Shown one piece after another: positions 45,001 through 51,970 of a stretch of DNA of 64,000 nucleotides. Below the pieces are notes generated by a model. The model searched no databases, was not told the DNA's origin, and saw nothing but the letters and a program-made list of their open reading frames with translations. This DNA comes from Hyposmocoma kahamanoa (lineage: Eukaryota; Arthropoda; Insecta; Lepidoptera; Cosmopterigidae). The stretch spans positions 442,443 to 506,442 of the forward strand of contig NW_020653712.1 of assembly GCF_003589595.1 (NCBI RefSeq), written 5' to 3'. The position numbers were made by a program, and so were the translations under genes. Position 1 is the first letter of the stretch, and every line of letters starts with the position of its first letter.

Positions 45001-48000
45001 ATGTTTTGCTATTTTTCCCACACTACCGAATGGAACAGCCCCATAGTTAAATTATTATCTTTATTACAATAAATACATAATATTTTTTGGAATATACGGA
45101 GACGTACACACAGTCAGTTGTTGGCGCTGTAGGTACTATTTCAAATTTGTGATTTCAGCGCAAATGACAGTTGATATATAAAAGTGATATAAATACCATT
45201 TGCCTGATGAGTGGCCAGGGATGGATGGCCCTTACTTCGTCTCTATTTCTGGTTATATACTCGATGCTGGGAGCCTAATCTCGTTCTGCGTCCGACATCC
45301 ATCCGAAACAATTACTGTCAAATAAGCAAGACTCGACCAAATGAAAACACAGTGTCAAGCATGAAGCTTCATTTGCATCACGCGGCTTGTAATTTCCATT
45401 TATATTATTAATTTACTATTACAGTAATTGTTTCGAACAGCAGCTTGATTTTGATTGCCTCTCCCGATCGGAAACTGCATCTTTTCCGAGTCGAGGGGCA
45501 TAATTGCGATTCACAACTGGCCGCTCGGAAACTTTCGACATTTCAAATCGGAACAACAGTTGATTTAACTCACAAATCAGAAAAATATAGTTGGAATCGG
45601 AATTCCGATTTGAATTAAAATCAGTCTTCTGATGTGAAACGGAAACCGAGAGTACCTACAGGGCCTATTCAGTACCAGGTGAACAAAAAGATGTAGTACC
45701 CTACCTTGTAACCAGAAGTGGTGAGTCCAGCATTTCTCTTGGCAAGAACACACTTCATTCTGATAAAGAAGGCTCGTTCACACTCTATGTCCACCGTTGG
45801 GCCCCACGTGCCACCCACTGGATACCTGAAACAATTAATACCTGTATTTTTGTTGTTTATGATATTAGTCCTGTGACGTTGTTAGTATTTTACAAGTAAT
45901 CCTTTATTTGTGGGATTACTAATATCTGAAAGCCTGCGTTATTATAATAGACTATGAGAACGTATCCAAATGTGTGAGTGAGAGGGAAGGTTTGAGAAGA
46001 GAGATAATATTATAACAAAAAACTAACCTCAATAGGTTGTAATACTCATGGAGAAGATTCCGAAAAATTTAAATGGTGAAAATTTTTCGGACAATTTCCC
46101 GAAAAATTGGAAAATTATAATTTCGAAGGTTCGTGCTATGTTCTGCGTTTAGAAATCTTTTGAAGTTTTATTTTGCGTGAATTACATATTAATTTTTTTT
46201 TAGAAAAACAAGAATTAATATGATTTACCAGCAGCGAAACGAAATCGTTTAATTGGCTTCATCGTTTTCGTTCAGTAACTTCAACTTTTGACATGTGTCA
46301 ACGTCAAATGTAGAAAATTGAAGGAAAAATATTGGAAAAATATCCGGAAAAATATTATTTTTTTCAAAATGGACATTTTTCCGTGACCCAACACTAATTT
46401 GAAATCAGATAACGGAAAGTGGTGGAAATCCAATAAACCGGATTCATATCCTAATTTGACAATCTTGGAGGCAGAACATTTTCTTAAAATTGAAATGGCA
46501 CTACTAGTGTGGCACCCCCTTCATAACAAAAAAAGAATCATCGAAGTAAACAAAACAAAAATACAATCCATCAAGCAGTAATGTGAGCATTACTGCGTTC
46601 CGGTTTTGAAAGGTAAGGGTGCTGGTGAAATCACAGGCACATGGTACTTATCAACTTATGTCTGAGGGTGACGAGCGCAATGGGAGCGCCCCTCAGACCT
46701 TTGCGATTTTGGACAGGCGAGTCGCTTTCCACCAAGCGCACGACTTATTCATCCCTAGAGGACGTTACCTTCCTGATTTGTTTTATTAACGATATTCAAG
46801 GAAGTTGGAGGAAACTAGTTTCATCACAGACCATCTTTAATTAAACCACATATAAAGTTCAAAATTGCTAGTGGATTTTAATCGTCGTAGTCCTTACCCA
46901 ATGGTGGGATATTGGTGTCCTAGATATGAATGTGGGTGTTGTAGGCTGAGAACCGCATTCATTTCTTCGTGATCTGACTGGTGTATGTATTCATAAATTG
47001 AATTCCCTGTCAGCTCCACCTGTGAAATAAATAAATTCGATTATGTAGTCTTTCGTGAACAAATCAATAATTATAATGTTGATTGTAATGAATGTTGCAT
47101 TCATGAACAAAATGAGTGAGGAATTTCCGGGAAAGTCCGAAGTCACGATTGGTCGTTATAACACTTGCTCGAATTTTTTGTTAAACATATTAGAAAAGGA
47201 ACATAACTTAAATTTTTCTTTGCGGCATCTAAATGTCATGCAAGAAACAATTACGTTATATATATTTATATATTCGTGATTACGAAAATTTGAGCACGTC
47301 ATTTCGGGCAAATGTAATTTCGGACTTCAGATAGGTTATCGTGTTTTTAGTCTCTGATACTTTTCGATCCAGGTCTATGTGGCGATTCCATAAGCTTTTT
47401 CCACTTACTTGACTAAGTCCAAGGTGTACAGACGCGGTCTCGCTGATGTACATAATCTTTCCATCAGGGGCAACGACGAAGATGAATCCGTCTAACGTCT
47501 GGAGTAGATGAGAGCCCAGCTCTCGTATTGATAGCTCACGAGGCTGGGGTGGAGGGGGCGCTGCGCCCCACGCGTCTCCTAGACCTTCGGGAAAGGATAA
47601 CCGATAGTTCTTAATCTATTTTCCCATGATGGAATGGAACCACGATGGATGAAAATAGAATTTAAGAATTTATAGAGAATGTAAAACAACACCCTGCAGT
47701 ATGATGATAGCCGTTTCGCCAGTTATTCCAATTGACTGGATAAAAAAATGTGTATCTAAAATTTATTGACAATTTTGAAACTGAAACTACAACTGGAAAA
47801 AACGTAGCAGGTGAGTAATTTTTAATTTTTATATGTGAAGTGCGTGCCTCAAGAACTAGGTAAAAGTAATGTTTGTTCGTCCGAATCCCTCGCGTACCTG
47901 AGTCGAAAGATGACACATCACTAAAAATTTGGTCGTACTTCAGCAGCGCGAAAGCCGCGCGGCTGTAGCGCTTGTAACAGCGGCTAATTTGAACACTTAC

Positions 48001-48339
48001 ACTGCCACTTTAAATATCTTGAATATTTCAGAACATTTTTGTTGTCGTTATTTGTTTTGTTTGTGAAATAAACAAATTTTGATTTTGAATTTTTTTAGTA
48101 AAAACATAAAGACTTACCGTCTGGAAAGACCTGTCGCATCTTCAAGTAACTAGTAGTTAACCGGATAACAGAAGCTTTATCCAACTGTGATGTGATAGCA
48201 GATGGTAGTGGCAGCAGTTTGGCTAGTTCTAGAAATTCAGCGTTCTCCTTCTCGCGTCTTGAGCGCGCTGCATTCTTGCTCTTCTCTTTCATGATGGCCG
48301 CCGCGTCGAGGGTATGCGGCCGCGGTTCCTTGCGGCAAG
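23529..48339 (-). CDS. sim: single-minded (Sim), bHLH-PAS transcription factor; seven exons seen, one missing
   Basis: Sim heterodimerises with Tango/ARNT, binds ACGTG-core sites and directs midline development in insects. Exons found (minus strand): 48118-48339 (CDS from 48292), 47409-47584, 46898-47019, 45705-45825, 25575-25681, 24948-25095, 23529-24090. All borders are GT/AG and phases agree, except across the 20-kb intron. The basic/HLH region [17 protein letters not shown] through [19 protein letters not shown] distinguishes Sim from Trachealess. PAS-A has [16 protein letters not shown] and [17 protein letters not shown] has [19 protein letters not shown] and [19 protein letters not shown]. 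198 residues precede and 272 follow a missing segment of about 65 (inter-PAS end and PAS-B start). After PAS-B comes a 187-residue Ser/Asn/Gln/Tyr-rich tail, shorter than in Drosophila. ATG at 48292 matches the fly and vertebrate start. Confidence 0.95.
24140..24240 (-). repeat. relic of the CACTAGTTTGTTATAATTATT SINE
   Basis: GCCACTAGTTTGTTATAATT, then ATTACGACTCATCCGAAGAA, matches the body of the tRNA-derived SINE seen at 35085 and 50453. It sits in the last sim intron. Confidence 0.4.
24948..25095 (-). CDS. sim: sim exon, PAS-B end
   Basis: Acceptor TTTTGTTACAG, donor CTCAG/GTACTT. Encodes [39 protein letters not shown] and CIVAVNYVL. 148 bases, phases consistent with both neighbours. Confidence 0.93.
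25160..25250. repeat. inverted partner of 26690-26770
   Basis: AACAGATTGACTGCATGTTT and CCGAGACCTCGACTGCGTGA recur as reverse complement at 26690-26765, 1.5 kb away on the other side of sim exon 25575-25681. Confidence 0.5.
25282..25560 (-). repeat. A-family repeat, near full length, abutting a sim splice donor
   Basis: Runs from GACGGCACGAACAAGTCGTG to GACGAACTCTTTCACAAGCA and GCTCTACTGCTACT. It ends 14 bases before the donor-side edge (25575) of the PAS-B exon. Several overlapping short frames here are translated repeat. Confidence 0.8.
25575..25681 (-). CDS. sim: sim exon, PAS-B
   Basis: Acceptor TTGTTTACAG, donor ACAT/GTAAGT. Encodes [20 protein letters not shown] and [15 protein letters not shown]. 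It enters with one base of a split codon, so the missing upstream exon must end in phase 2. The donor sits 15 bases above an A-family repeat (25282-25560). Confidence 0.93.
25927..26186. mobile_element. hAT-like MITE, copy 2 (8-bp TSD)
   Basis: Same family as 17540-17767, with an extra about 30-bp internal segment (around 26070-26110). Flanked by TATGCAAC at 25919-25926 and 26187-26194. It lies in the long sim intron. Confidence 0.85.
26346..26604. repeat. D-family element copy
   Basis: Starts AAAAACTGACGTCAAAAGTT, carries CGGTTACCGGAAAGTGCGCG and CATCCCCTAGTTTGCCACCC, ends TTTTTTGAAATCGGTTAA. The ends are inverted repeats of each other. Confidence 0.75.
26690..26770. repeat. inverted partner of 25160-25250
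   Basis: CGCAGTCGAGGTCTCGGCTG and AGGCAGTCAATCTGTTAAAA are the complements of words at 25160-25250. Confidence 0.5.
26948..27146. repeat. D-family element copy, internally deleted
   Basis: AAAAAACCGACCTCAAAAGT at one end and TTTTTTTGAAGTCGGTTAAA at the other. CATCCCCTAGTTTGCCACCC inside, but the CCGGTAACCG block is missing. Confidence 0.75.
27505..27680 (+). repeat. A-family repeat copy
   Basis: TGAGCATTACTGCGTTCCGG, CACATGGGACTTGTCAACTT, GACGGGCGCAGTGGCAGTGC, CAGATCTTTGCGATTTAAAG. Confidence 0.8.
27968..28160. mobile_element. near-palindromic fold-back element
   Basis: ACCACATCTGCCCCC at the left and GGGGGCAGAAATGGT at the right are complementary. Inside, GCATGATAGTCGCGATAAAA and TTGAAATAAGCGTTCGCTAT pair with ATAGCGCGCGCTTAGGTATT and TCGACTATCATGC. 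Nearly the whole 193 bp folds on itself, apart from small loops. Confidence 0.75.
28484..28750. repeat. D-family element copy
   Basis: TTAACCGACTTCAAAAACAG at one end and TTTTGAAGTCGGTATTTC at the other, with TGGCAAACTAGGGGATGAAA and GCGCACTTTCCGGTAA inside. Confidence 0.8.
28863..29045 (+). repeat. C-family tRNA-derived SINE
   Basis: Complete tRNA-like head: CTGCCTCCGTGGTCGAACGG (A box) and GGGTTGAATTCCCTGACCGG (B box, diverged), then GAAATATTTGTATGGTCTAC and CAGGGTTTCCCTAGTGCGGG. Confidence 0.8.
29680..31729 (+). mobile_element. 5'-truncated Jockey-type LINE with 8-bp target duplication
   Basis: Main frame 29844-31553 (569 codons). Upstream codons in another frame ([29 protein letters not shown]) belong to the same protein, so there is a frameshift near 29840. 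RT motifs: [79 protein letters not shown] and catalytic MFADDLKLS. The endonuclease and ORF1 are absent. The 3'UTR ends in (AAAAT)n. ATAGCATA is present at 29672-29679 and 31730-31737. The RT core is otherwise undamaged, so the insertion is fairly young. It sits on the strand opposite to sim, in its long intron. Confidence 0.9.
32300..32347. repeat. perfect 22-bp palindrome with 4-base loop
   Basis: AAGGTTCGTTTCGTGGCGTA plus GT (32300-32321) is followed by AGAC and the exact complement (32326-32347). It is joined directly to a tRNA-like SINE head. Two short minus/plus frames across it are not genes. Confidence 0.85.
32360..32478 (+). repeat. tRNA-derived SINE, GGTTCGAACCC type
   Basis: B box TTGGTTCGAACCCAACCGGA, then the body CATAATTATAACAAACTAGT and GGAGTAATTTCAC, shared (inverted) with 35085-35215 and 50453-50570. 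Confidence 0.65.
32670..32975 (+). repeat. A-family repeat, near full length
   Basis: AGCAGTAGAACTCCTTGTGT, CCAGGGAAGTACTGCCACCG, GGTGCTGGTGAAATTCCAGG and so on to CGTTCGTCCCGTCACTTATA followed by TTATAAAAAAAAA. The A-rich end defines the sense strand of the family. Confidence 0.85.
33590..33880 (+). repeat. long dispersed repeat with a zinc-finger-like fragment, copy 1
   Basis: TTCGCTCTGGGCGTTTTGGA through TTTGTGGCGGCCATATTTAC is shared in the same orientation with 49000-49275. One frame reads [18 protein letters not shown], reminiscent of a Cys/His finger, but the other copy does not keep that frame. Origin unknown. Confidence 0.6.
34040..34330. repeat. repeat with CCTAA-like pentamers, inverted relative to 21650-21790
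   Basis: CGAATTTTCATAACCTCGAA, then TTTTCTTTTAAAACTAACTT and CCGAACCTAACCGAACCTAA. The complement of each piece occurs at 21654-21740. Confidence 0.55.
34600..34880 (-). repeat. LINE 3'UTR fragment, copy 1
   Basis: AAATTCTTTATTGTTAGCAC, GGGTAACAATTGTCGGTCTT and TAGGATGGAGAGAGACTAAA match 35265-35490. AATAAAGAATTT on the minus strand is a typical retroelement 3' end. Confidence 0.6.
34905..35080 (+). repeat. A-family repeat copy
   Basis: AGCAGTAATGTTAGCATTAC, GGCACGTGGGACTTGTCAAA, GGGCGCAGTGGCAGTGCCCC. It runs into a tRNA-derived SINE at 35085. Confidence 0.8.
35085..35215 (-). repeat. tRNA-derived SINE
   Basis: GTTTGTTATAATTATTAATA, GATCGAACACTCAGAAGAAA, CGGCCGGATTCGAACCGACG (B box on the minus strand), ending in a tRNA-like GCTATACCAACTAAGCAACG. 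A second copy is at 50453-50570. Confidence 0.75.
35261..35490 (-). repeat. LINE 3'UTR fragment, copy 2, with (TAGA)n tail
   Basis: (TAGA)n at 35258-35276 abuts AAAATTCTTTATTGTTAGCA. The body contains GGCGGTCTTATCGCTTACAG, a word I associate with lepidopteran LINE 3'UTRs. Confidence 0.65.
35620..35822 (-). repeat. C-family tRNA-derived SINE, full length
   Basis: CATAGCCCCGCACTAGGGAA, CCACAAATTACACCCAAACT, CCCGGCCCGGGAATCGAACC (B box complement), GGTATCCGTTCGGCTACGAA (A box complement). Confidence 0.85.
36064..36120. repeat. D-family element fragment
   Basis: TTTAAACCGACCTCAAAAAA and GGAGGAGGTTCTCAATTC only; the rest is replaced by a SINE at 36126. Confidence 0.6.
36126..36248 (-). repeat. 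C-family SINE, 3' truncated
   Basis: CCACAAATTACACCCAAACT, CCGGCCCGGGAATCGAACCT, GGTAACCGTTCGGCCACTGA. Confidence 0.8.
36773..37054. repeat. D-family element copy
   Basis: GATCGATCTCAAAAGTTCAT at one end, TTTTTTTAAAGTCGGTTAAT at the other, with CAGTTACCGGAAAGTCCGCG inside. Confidence 0.75.
37184..37595. mobile_element. 412-bp element with about 40-bp imperfect terminal inverted repeats
   Basis: Left CATGTCGCACTGTTAATACA, then ATAGTGTACTAACTCAAAAT; right end in reverse complement CATATAGCACTGCTATTACA, then ATAGTGTTGTAACTCAAAAT. The AT-rich interior has ATTTAAATTTATGTA repeats. A related partial copy lies at 5613-5900. Confidence 0.7.
37690..37925 (-). repeat. A-family repeat copy
   Basis: AGTAACAGTTGCAGAGTCAC, AAATTGCAAAGATCTGAGGG, ACATTACTGCTTGGCGGCAG, GGTGGCAGTACCTCCCTGGA. 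Confidence 0.8.
38337..38430 (+). repeat. tRNA-derived SINE relic (family F)
   Basis: GGTCCCGGACTCGATTAGGC (B box), then TGTAGAAAACTAACTTTTCT. Related in inverted form to 19905-20020. Confidence 0.5.
38907..39325. repeat. D-family element, longest copy
   Basis: TTTTAACCGACTTCAAAAAA to ACTTTTGAGGTCGGTTTTTT, with GAGGAGGTTCTCAATTCGAC and CTCTAAGGGTGGCTGA. About 100 bp of extra sequence in the middle suggests a secondary insertion. Confidence 0.75.
40037..40088. repeat. (TG)n microsatellite
   Basis: Interrupted TGTGTGTG tract with GCG and CAGTGCACA breaks. Confidence 0.8.
40683..40893 (-). repeat. C-family tRNA-derived SINE, full length
   Basis: CATAGCCCCACACTAGGGAA, CGACCCGGGAATCGAACCTG, GGTAACCGTTCGGCCACTGA. 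A 66-codon minus frame here is only the SINE. Confidence 0.85.
41050..41179 (-). repeat. A-family repeat, truncated at the assembly gap
   Basis: TTTTTTATAACACCAAGAGA, CGAACAAGTCGTGCGCCTGG, then AGAAACTCTAGGGATTGCTC. The last phrase also occurs at 58925-58945 beside another A-family copy. Confidence 0.65.
41180..42056. other. assembly gap (run of N)
   Basis: 877 undetermined bases. It lies in the sim intron that must contain at least one unseen coding exon. All frames reported across it are artefacts of translating N. Confidence 1.
42100..42142 (+). repeat. A-family repeat, first 40 bases only
   Basis: GTAGCAGTAGAGCTTCTTGT, then GAGTTCGTCCAG. Stops abruptly. Confidence 0.6.
42528..42712 (+). 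repeat. A-family repeat copy
   Basis: AGGGTGCTGGTGAAATTACA, GGTGACGGGCGCAGTGGCAG, GATTTGTTCGTCCCGTCACT, then TTATAAAAAAAAG. Confidence 0.85.
42713..43550. other. sim intron, non-coding
   Basis: No gene or bounded repeat recognised. A 61-codon plus frame (43310-43495) has no family features. Confidence 0.35.
43551..43728 (-). repeat. tRNA-derived SINE, family E
   Basis: ACCGGGAATCGAAGCCGGGA (B box complement), then AAACCGTTAGGCCACCGAGG (A box complement). The body, with CAGAATTCC/GGAATTCTG words, differs from family C. Confidence 0.7.
43768..43865 (+). repeat. C-family SINE head, 3' truncated
   Basis: CTGCCTCCGTGGTCGAAAGG, CCCGGTTTCGATTTCCGGGC, GGGAGAAATACTTGTATGGC. Confidence 0.8.
44960..45265. 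repeat. inverted partial copy of the 51971-52543 element
   Basis: TTTGCTATTTTTCCCACACT, CGAATGGAACAGCC, ATACGGAGACGTAC, GGGATGGATGGCCCTTACTT and the terminus TCTGGTTATATACTCGA all match that element in reverse complement. Confidence 0.65.
45705..45825 (-). CDS. sim: sim exon, PAS-A end
   Basis: Encodes [20 protein letters not shown] and [20 protein letters not shown], the block that in Sim precedes a conserved IHCSGYLK segment. Donor TACAAG/GTAGGG, phase 0. The expected continuation is not found downstream before 25681. Confidence 0.93.
46405..46560. repeat. D-family element relic
   Basis: CAGATAACGGAAAGTGGTGG, CCTAATTTGACAATCTTGGA. Strongly diverged; no terminal repeats. Confidence 0.5.
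46572..46755 (+). repeat. A-family repeat copy
   Basis: AAGCAGTAATGTGAGCATTA, GGGTGCTGGTGAAATCACAG, CTTTCCACCAAGCGCACGAC. Ends 143 bases from the sim exon at 46898. Confidence 0.8.
46898..47019 (-). CDS. sim: sim exon, PAS-A continuation
   Basis: Begins [19 protein letters not shown] after acceptor ATTTCACAG. It continues [20 protein letters not shown] and ends ATTGG/GTAAGG. 122 bases, leaving two bases that join the G opening the next exon. Confidence 0.93.
47409..47584 (-). CDS. sim: sim exon, start of PAS-A
   Basis: Encodes GLGDAWG, a Pro-rich insert [13 protein letters not shown], then [17 protein letters not shown] and [14 protein letters not shown]. 176 bases; enters in phase 1 and leaves in phase 0 at donor CAA/GTAAGT. 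Acceptor CCTTTCCCGAAG is acceptable though its pyrimidine tract is short. Confidence 0.93.
48118..48339 (-). CDS. sim: sim exon with start codon and bHLH domain
   Basis: Acceptor TTTGTTCCTGCAG ends at 48340; donor GACG/GTAAGT follows 48118. The first 47 bases are leader, then ATG at 48292 and 58 codons plus one base covering the basic region and both helices to QVFPDG. The frame is open upstream of the ATG through the acceptor, so an in-frame longer N terminus from an upstream exon cannot be excluded. Confidence 0.95.
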
Positions 48340-48999
48340 CTGCAGGAACAAATTTCATTAAATTATGTTCCAGAACCGGTAATTAGTAGGTATTTTTTGT
48401 AGTCAAAATGAAAAGGTTCTAGACTCTTTGGAATTAAAACCATTTTTTCGTCTCGCAGTTTTTTTTTAGATGAACGTAATTCTTTTGATATTTTTTATTT
48501 GAACTCTATGAGTGCTCGAGGAGTATGGACAAATGTCATAAAAATGCAAGATGGCTGATCAAAACCAAGACTGCGTCAGTCTCGTCTTGGTCTTGCATTT
48601 GGGCAACACTATTTATTTCCGAATCTACATCAATTAAACACACCATGAACATACAGTGACCGTGTTAGGTTGTTAGATAAAATGAGTATAATATGCGATT
48701 TAAATCCGAAAAAATAGTGTCATTTTCAATGTGTAGGAATCGCGAAAACCCTAACTCTATAGTTCTCTCACCCCTTTAGTCAAGAAAAATAATGAGAAAA
48801 AAAATTAAAATTCATCAGAACATCGTATTAGCGACGCTAACAATGTCCTAATGCATATTTATAAGACTGAATAAATAAGTGTCTTTGCCTCTTTAGAAAC
48901 ACAATGAGGCTGAAAATTCGCATACATTTGCCCTTTTTTTAAACAACAAGTAGGAAGTACCTATACCACATTTATATATGTCAGATTCGCTCTGGACCT
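48340..48999. other. sequence upstream of the sim bHLH exon
   Basis: Expected intron between a non-coding 5' exon and the start-codon exon. No gene, TATA-like promoter or bounded repeat recognised. Confidence 0.35.
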
Positions 49000-49275
49000 T
49001 TTGGAGGGAAAAGTGTCGTTTTTATTTTGACTTTCAATTATTTTGTGAAATTTAGTTTAAAGTGGAATAGGTTAGTGCTATTGTGCCTTAATCGAAGATT
49101 AAAACGCGAAATTATACGAATCTCGAACTAAAATACCCATATCGGCCCGTTTTAAGGAATCCCGAGTCAATCCAACCACGCCGCCTCAAATTGTCTATCC
49201 TCTTTGTGGCGGCCATATTTACAGAAACATAATTAAACTTCATGTTTAGGCTGATGGCTTTGCCAAAGCCTTAAT
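49000..49275 (+). repeat. long dispersed repeat, copy 2, with A-rich tail
   Basis: TTCGCTCTGGACCTTTTGGA, TTTAGTTTAAAGTGGAATAG, ATATCGGCCCGTTTTAAGGA, GTGGCGGCCATATTTACAGA, ending GCCTTAATAAATTTAAAAAA. The AATAAA plus A run suggests an RNA-derived copy. Confidence 0.6.
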
Positions 49276-50452
49276 AAATTTAAAAAAAAATTATATATGT
49301 CAGAAATACGTATTTATTATGTAATTTTATGGTAGATAAATAATTATATACATATTAAGACAGTTCCGTTATTAAATTGTTATTCTTTCCTTTTGCTCTC
49401 TGTTATTCTTTTCGTATCGTTGGCATACACTATACTCAAGCGTGCAGGTGTTAGGGCTCGCCGGGCATGATATGACATGGGCCATCGTTTGAAACGCACC
49501 GCACAAACAATCCAGGTCTGACCCATTCGAAAATCCCCACCTGAACAAATTAATTTAAAATACTCCGGTCGACTTGGGTCCGAATTGAAGACTTTTAGAT
49601 CGACCATGACAATTAGTGTCCAGGAGGAAGACCGTCAGAAAGCGGGACAAAGGTAGATAGTATAGATAGACAGATAGTTTCTTTGTTTAAAATAAAGTTA
49701 TTTGTAATTGTTTCCAACGGTCCCAACGCTGCTCACGAAAAGATTAAGAAAAAAAAAAGTTTATTATTTTTTACAAAGGGATTGTTACAAGATTCTCATG
49801 TTGGTATGATGCACATATGTGATATTAATAAACATGTCACCATCTAGATTAGTCTATTGAAGTGCATGTATAATTAATTATACTTTCAATTATGTTTATA
49901 TGTCTAATGTTTGCCCGGACAATGATACATGTCATCTTCTATACAATCCCGATATTTCATAAAAATTACATGCGCTTGTTATCCTATATTGACTGACCAG
50001 CGACAATAGGAAGTCTAAGAAAAAATCTGTTCATCCTCTTATTAATAATAAGAATAAAAATAATTTCTGAGAGAGAGCAGCAAGGAGAGCAGAGCTGAAA
50101 GGGATTGCAGCTAGGCAGCGGCTGAGGCAAACTCTTATTTTTTACTAAAATATACTATAATTTCGCACTAAACAAAAAAATGACTATCAAAAAAATATGT
50201 CTAACGTATAAAAAATAAATGAATTCGAATTCTGATTACAAATGTATAAAAAGGTATGTCGCCAACAATATCAAATTAAAAAAAATATTCCGAACATTCA
50301 TCCTTATGATTACTTTTGATTAAGTATAATTTTTAACAAAGATCTTTGTTTCACTTAGATATGTAAAAGTACTACGCGTAACTATAGTTGTGAATTCCTT
50401 AAAGTTATATTTCTACATTTTTATTGAATTGATATTCAATTATTTTTGATGT
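49276..50452. other. non-coding stretch
   Basis: No gene supported. The 75-codon minus frame (49380-49607) lacks any family signature. Confidence 0.3.
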
Positions 50453-50570
50453 GCAATTACTCCACTAGTTTGTTATGATTATTAGTACAAAGATCGAACA
50501 CTCAGAAGAAAATCCATCGATCCGGCCGGATTCGAACCGATGTCTTCTAGCATACCATGCCAGAAAGTTG
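50453..50570 (-). repeat. tRNA-derived SINE
   Basis: GCAATTACTCCACTAGTTTG, GATCGAACACTCAGAAGAAA, CGGCCGGATTCGAACCGATG. Same family as 35085-35215. Confidence 0.75.
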
Positions 50571-50727
50571 TCAAGAAAGATAACAGTAATATATTTCAAT
50601 GCAAAATCTGACAAAACAATTTTTCTTTCACGAAAACTAGCTAAGTCGACACCTGCTATTTGTTGTGGTTCATATTACAAATATAACTTGAAGAAGGGGT
50701 GTACTAAAATTACGCATTGTATTTATG

Positions 50728-50812
50728 TCTCAGGGTGACGGGCGCTGCGGCAGTGCCCTTTAGATTTTTAAGATTCAAAGCTCCGAGTGGCACTGCAACT
50801 GCTATGTACAGA
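50728..50812 (+). repeat. A-family repeat fragment
   Basis: GTCTCAGGGTGACGGGCGCT, then AAAGCTCCGAGTGGCACTGC. Confidence 0.7.
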
Positions 50813-51845
50813 GGGCCTACTATGAGCTTATAACCAGCCGGCCAAGTTCCATGCAATTCACTTGACGTGGTAAAACTGAATGGCTTAAATTCGTATCATG
50901 ACCTACACAAAGTTGAATGGGAATGGCATCACAGGATGATGAGTTTTACTTTTTAAACGTTAATTATTGTGTCTGCTTGGCTAGCTGACATCTAACAAGA
51001 GCGAGATGGAACTACATACTAAATCATATGAAAGAAATAGACAGATGTACTAATCCTGGGAGCGTTCAAGCACTATTAACCGATTGTGTTCAAAATGAGA
51101 ATAATTATATTTTTTTTTTAGTAATTCTATTATTGATTATACTTATTAAGTTGTTTTGTAATATCGCAACTTTTCAATCATACTTTACAATTTGTCGAAA
51201 GACTGTTGTCTTACATGTGATGTCTAGTCATTTTCATTAAAATTAATAAGGTGAGTTTGTAATTTGATAACATAACTGGAACGTATCTTGCATTCGTACA
51301 TTTTCATTGATTGCATTAAACTCAAATTTGGCACTATTTAAGAAGTTATTTTACGATTTTAGGTCAATAAAATTACTAAAACTCCATTTAAAAATTGCAA
51401 TAACATTCATGCCAATATTTAATATTATCTTTGTTTACTTTATAGATTGGGAACTCGAATTAAAATTCTCAAAACACGCTCAAAATAGTTAATAGTAAGT
51501 AATATTGACAATTGGCTATATAGCCTATATAGATAACAAATAATTATAAAACTGAAAATATAATAAAACTTAAACGAAATTTCTTAAAAATGTATCAAAA
51601 TCTAAAAAAGTTAGTCACGGAGTAACTTTTTTTGAATTGCTTATTTTTACAGATGAGACCGCCATTTGCTTGGCAAATGGGACGTCACGATACAATTTTG
51701 CTATGAAAGAAAAGGTGAATGGGTTTCGAATGGGGAACGTTAACTGCATGGACAGTGAATTGTTTTTGTGAGGTCATAGTACGAATTTGACAGGTAATCC
51801 AACTTACAGGCTTAAATAGGATTGCTCTAAGAGCTCATAGTAGGC

Positions 51846-51915
51846 CCCCAGGCGTGTTGCTTACAACCAGGCGCACGACTTGTTCGTTCAGTTACTTGGT
51901 ATCATAAAAAAAACT
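51846..51915 (+). repeat. A-family repeat, 3' end only
   Basis: GGCGTGTTGCTTACAACCAG, GCGCACGACTTGTTCGTTCA, GTTACTTGGTATCATAAAAA. Confidence 0.7.
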
Positions 51916-51970
51916 AATAAAGTAAAGGTCCCAAACCGCTTGATGGCATTAACCTACTAATGTAATTCCA

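Noticed and set aside
47662..47916. 84-codon minus-strand frame in a sim intron
   Set aside because: Between two well-defined sim exons, out of phase with them, without family features.
49380..49607. 75-codon minus-strand frame upstream of sim
   Set aside because: No recognisable domain, no splice support and no initiation context; not a credible 5' sim exon.
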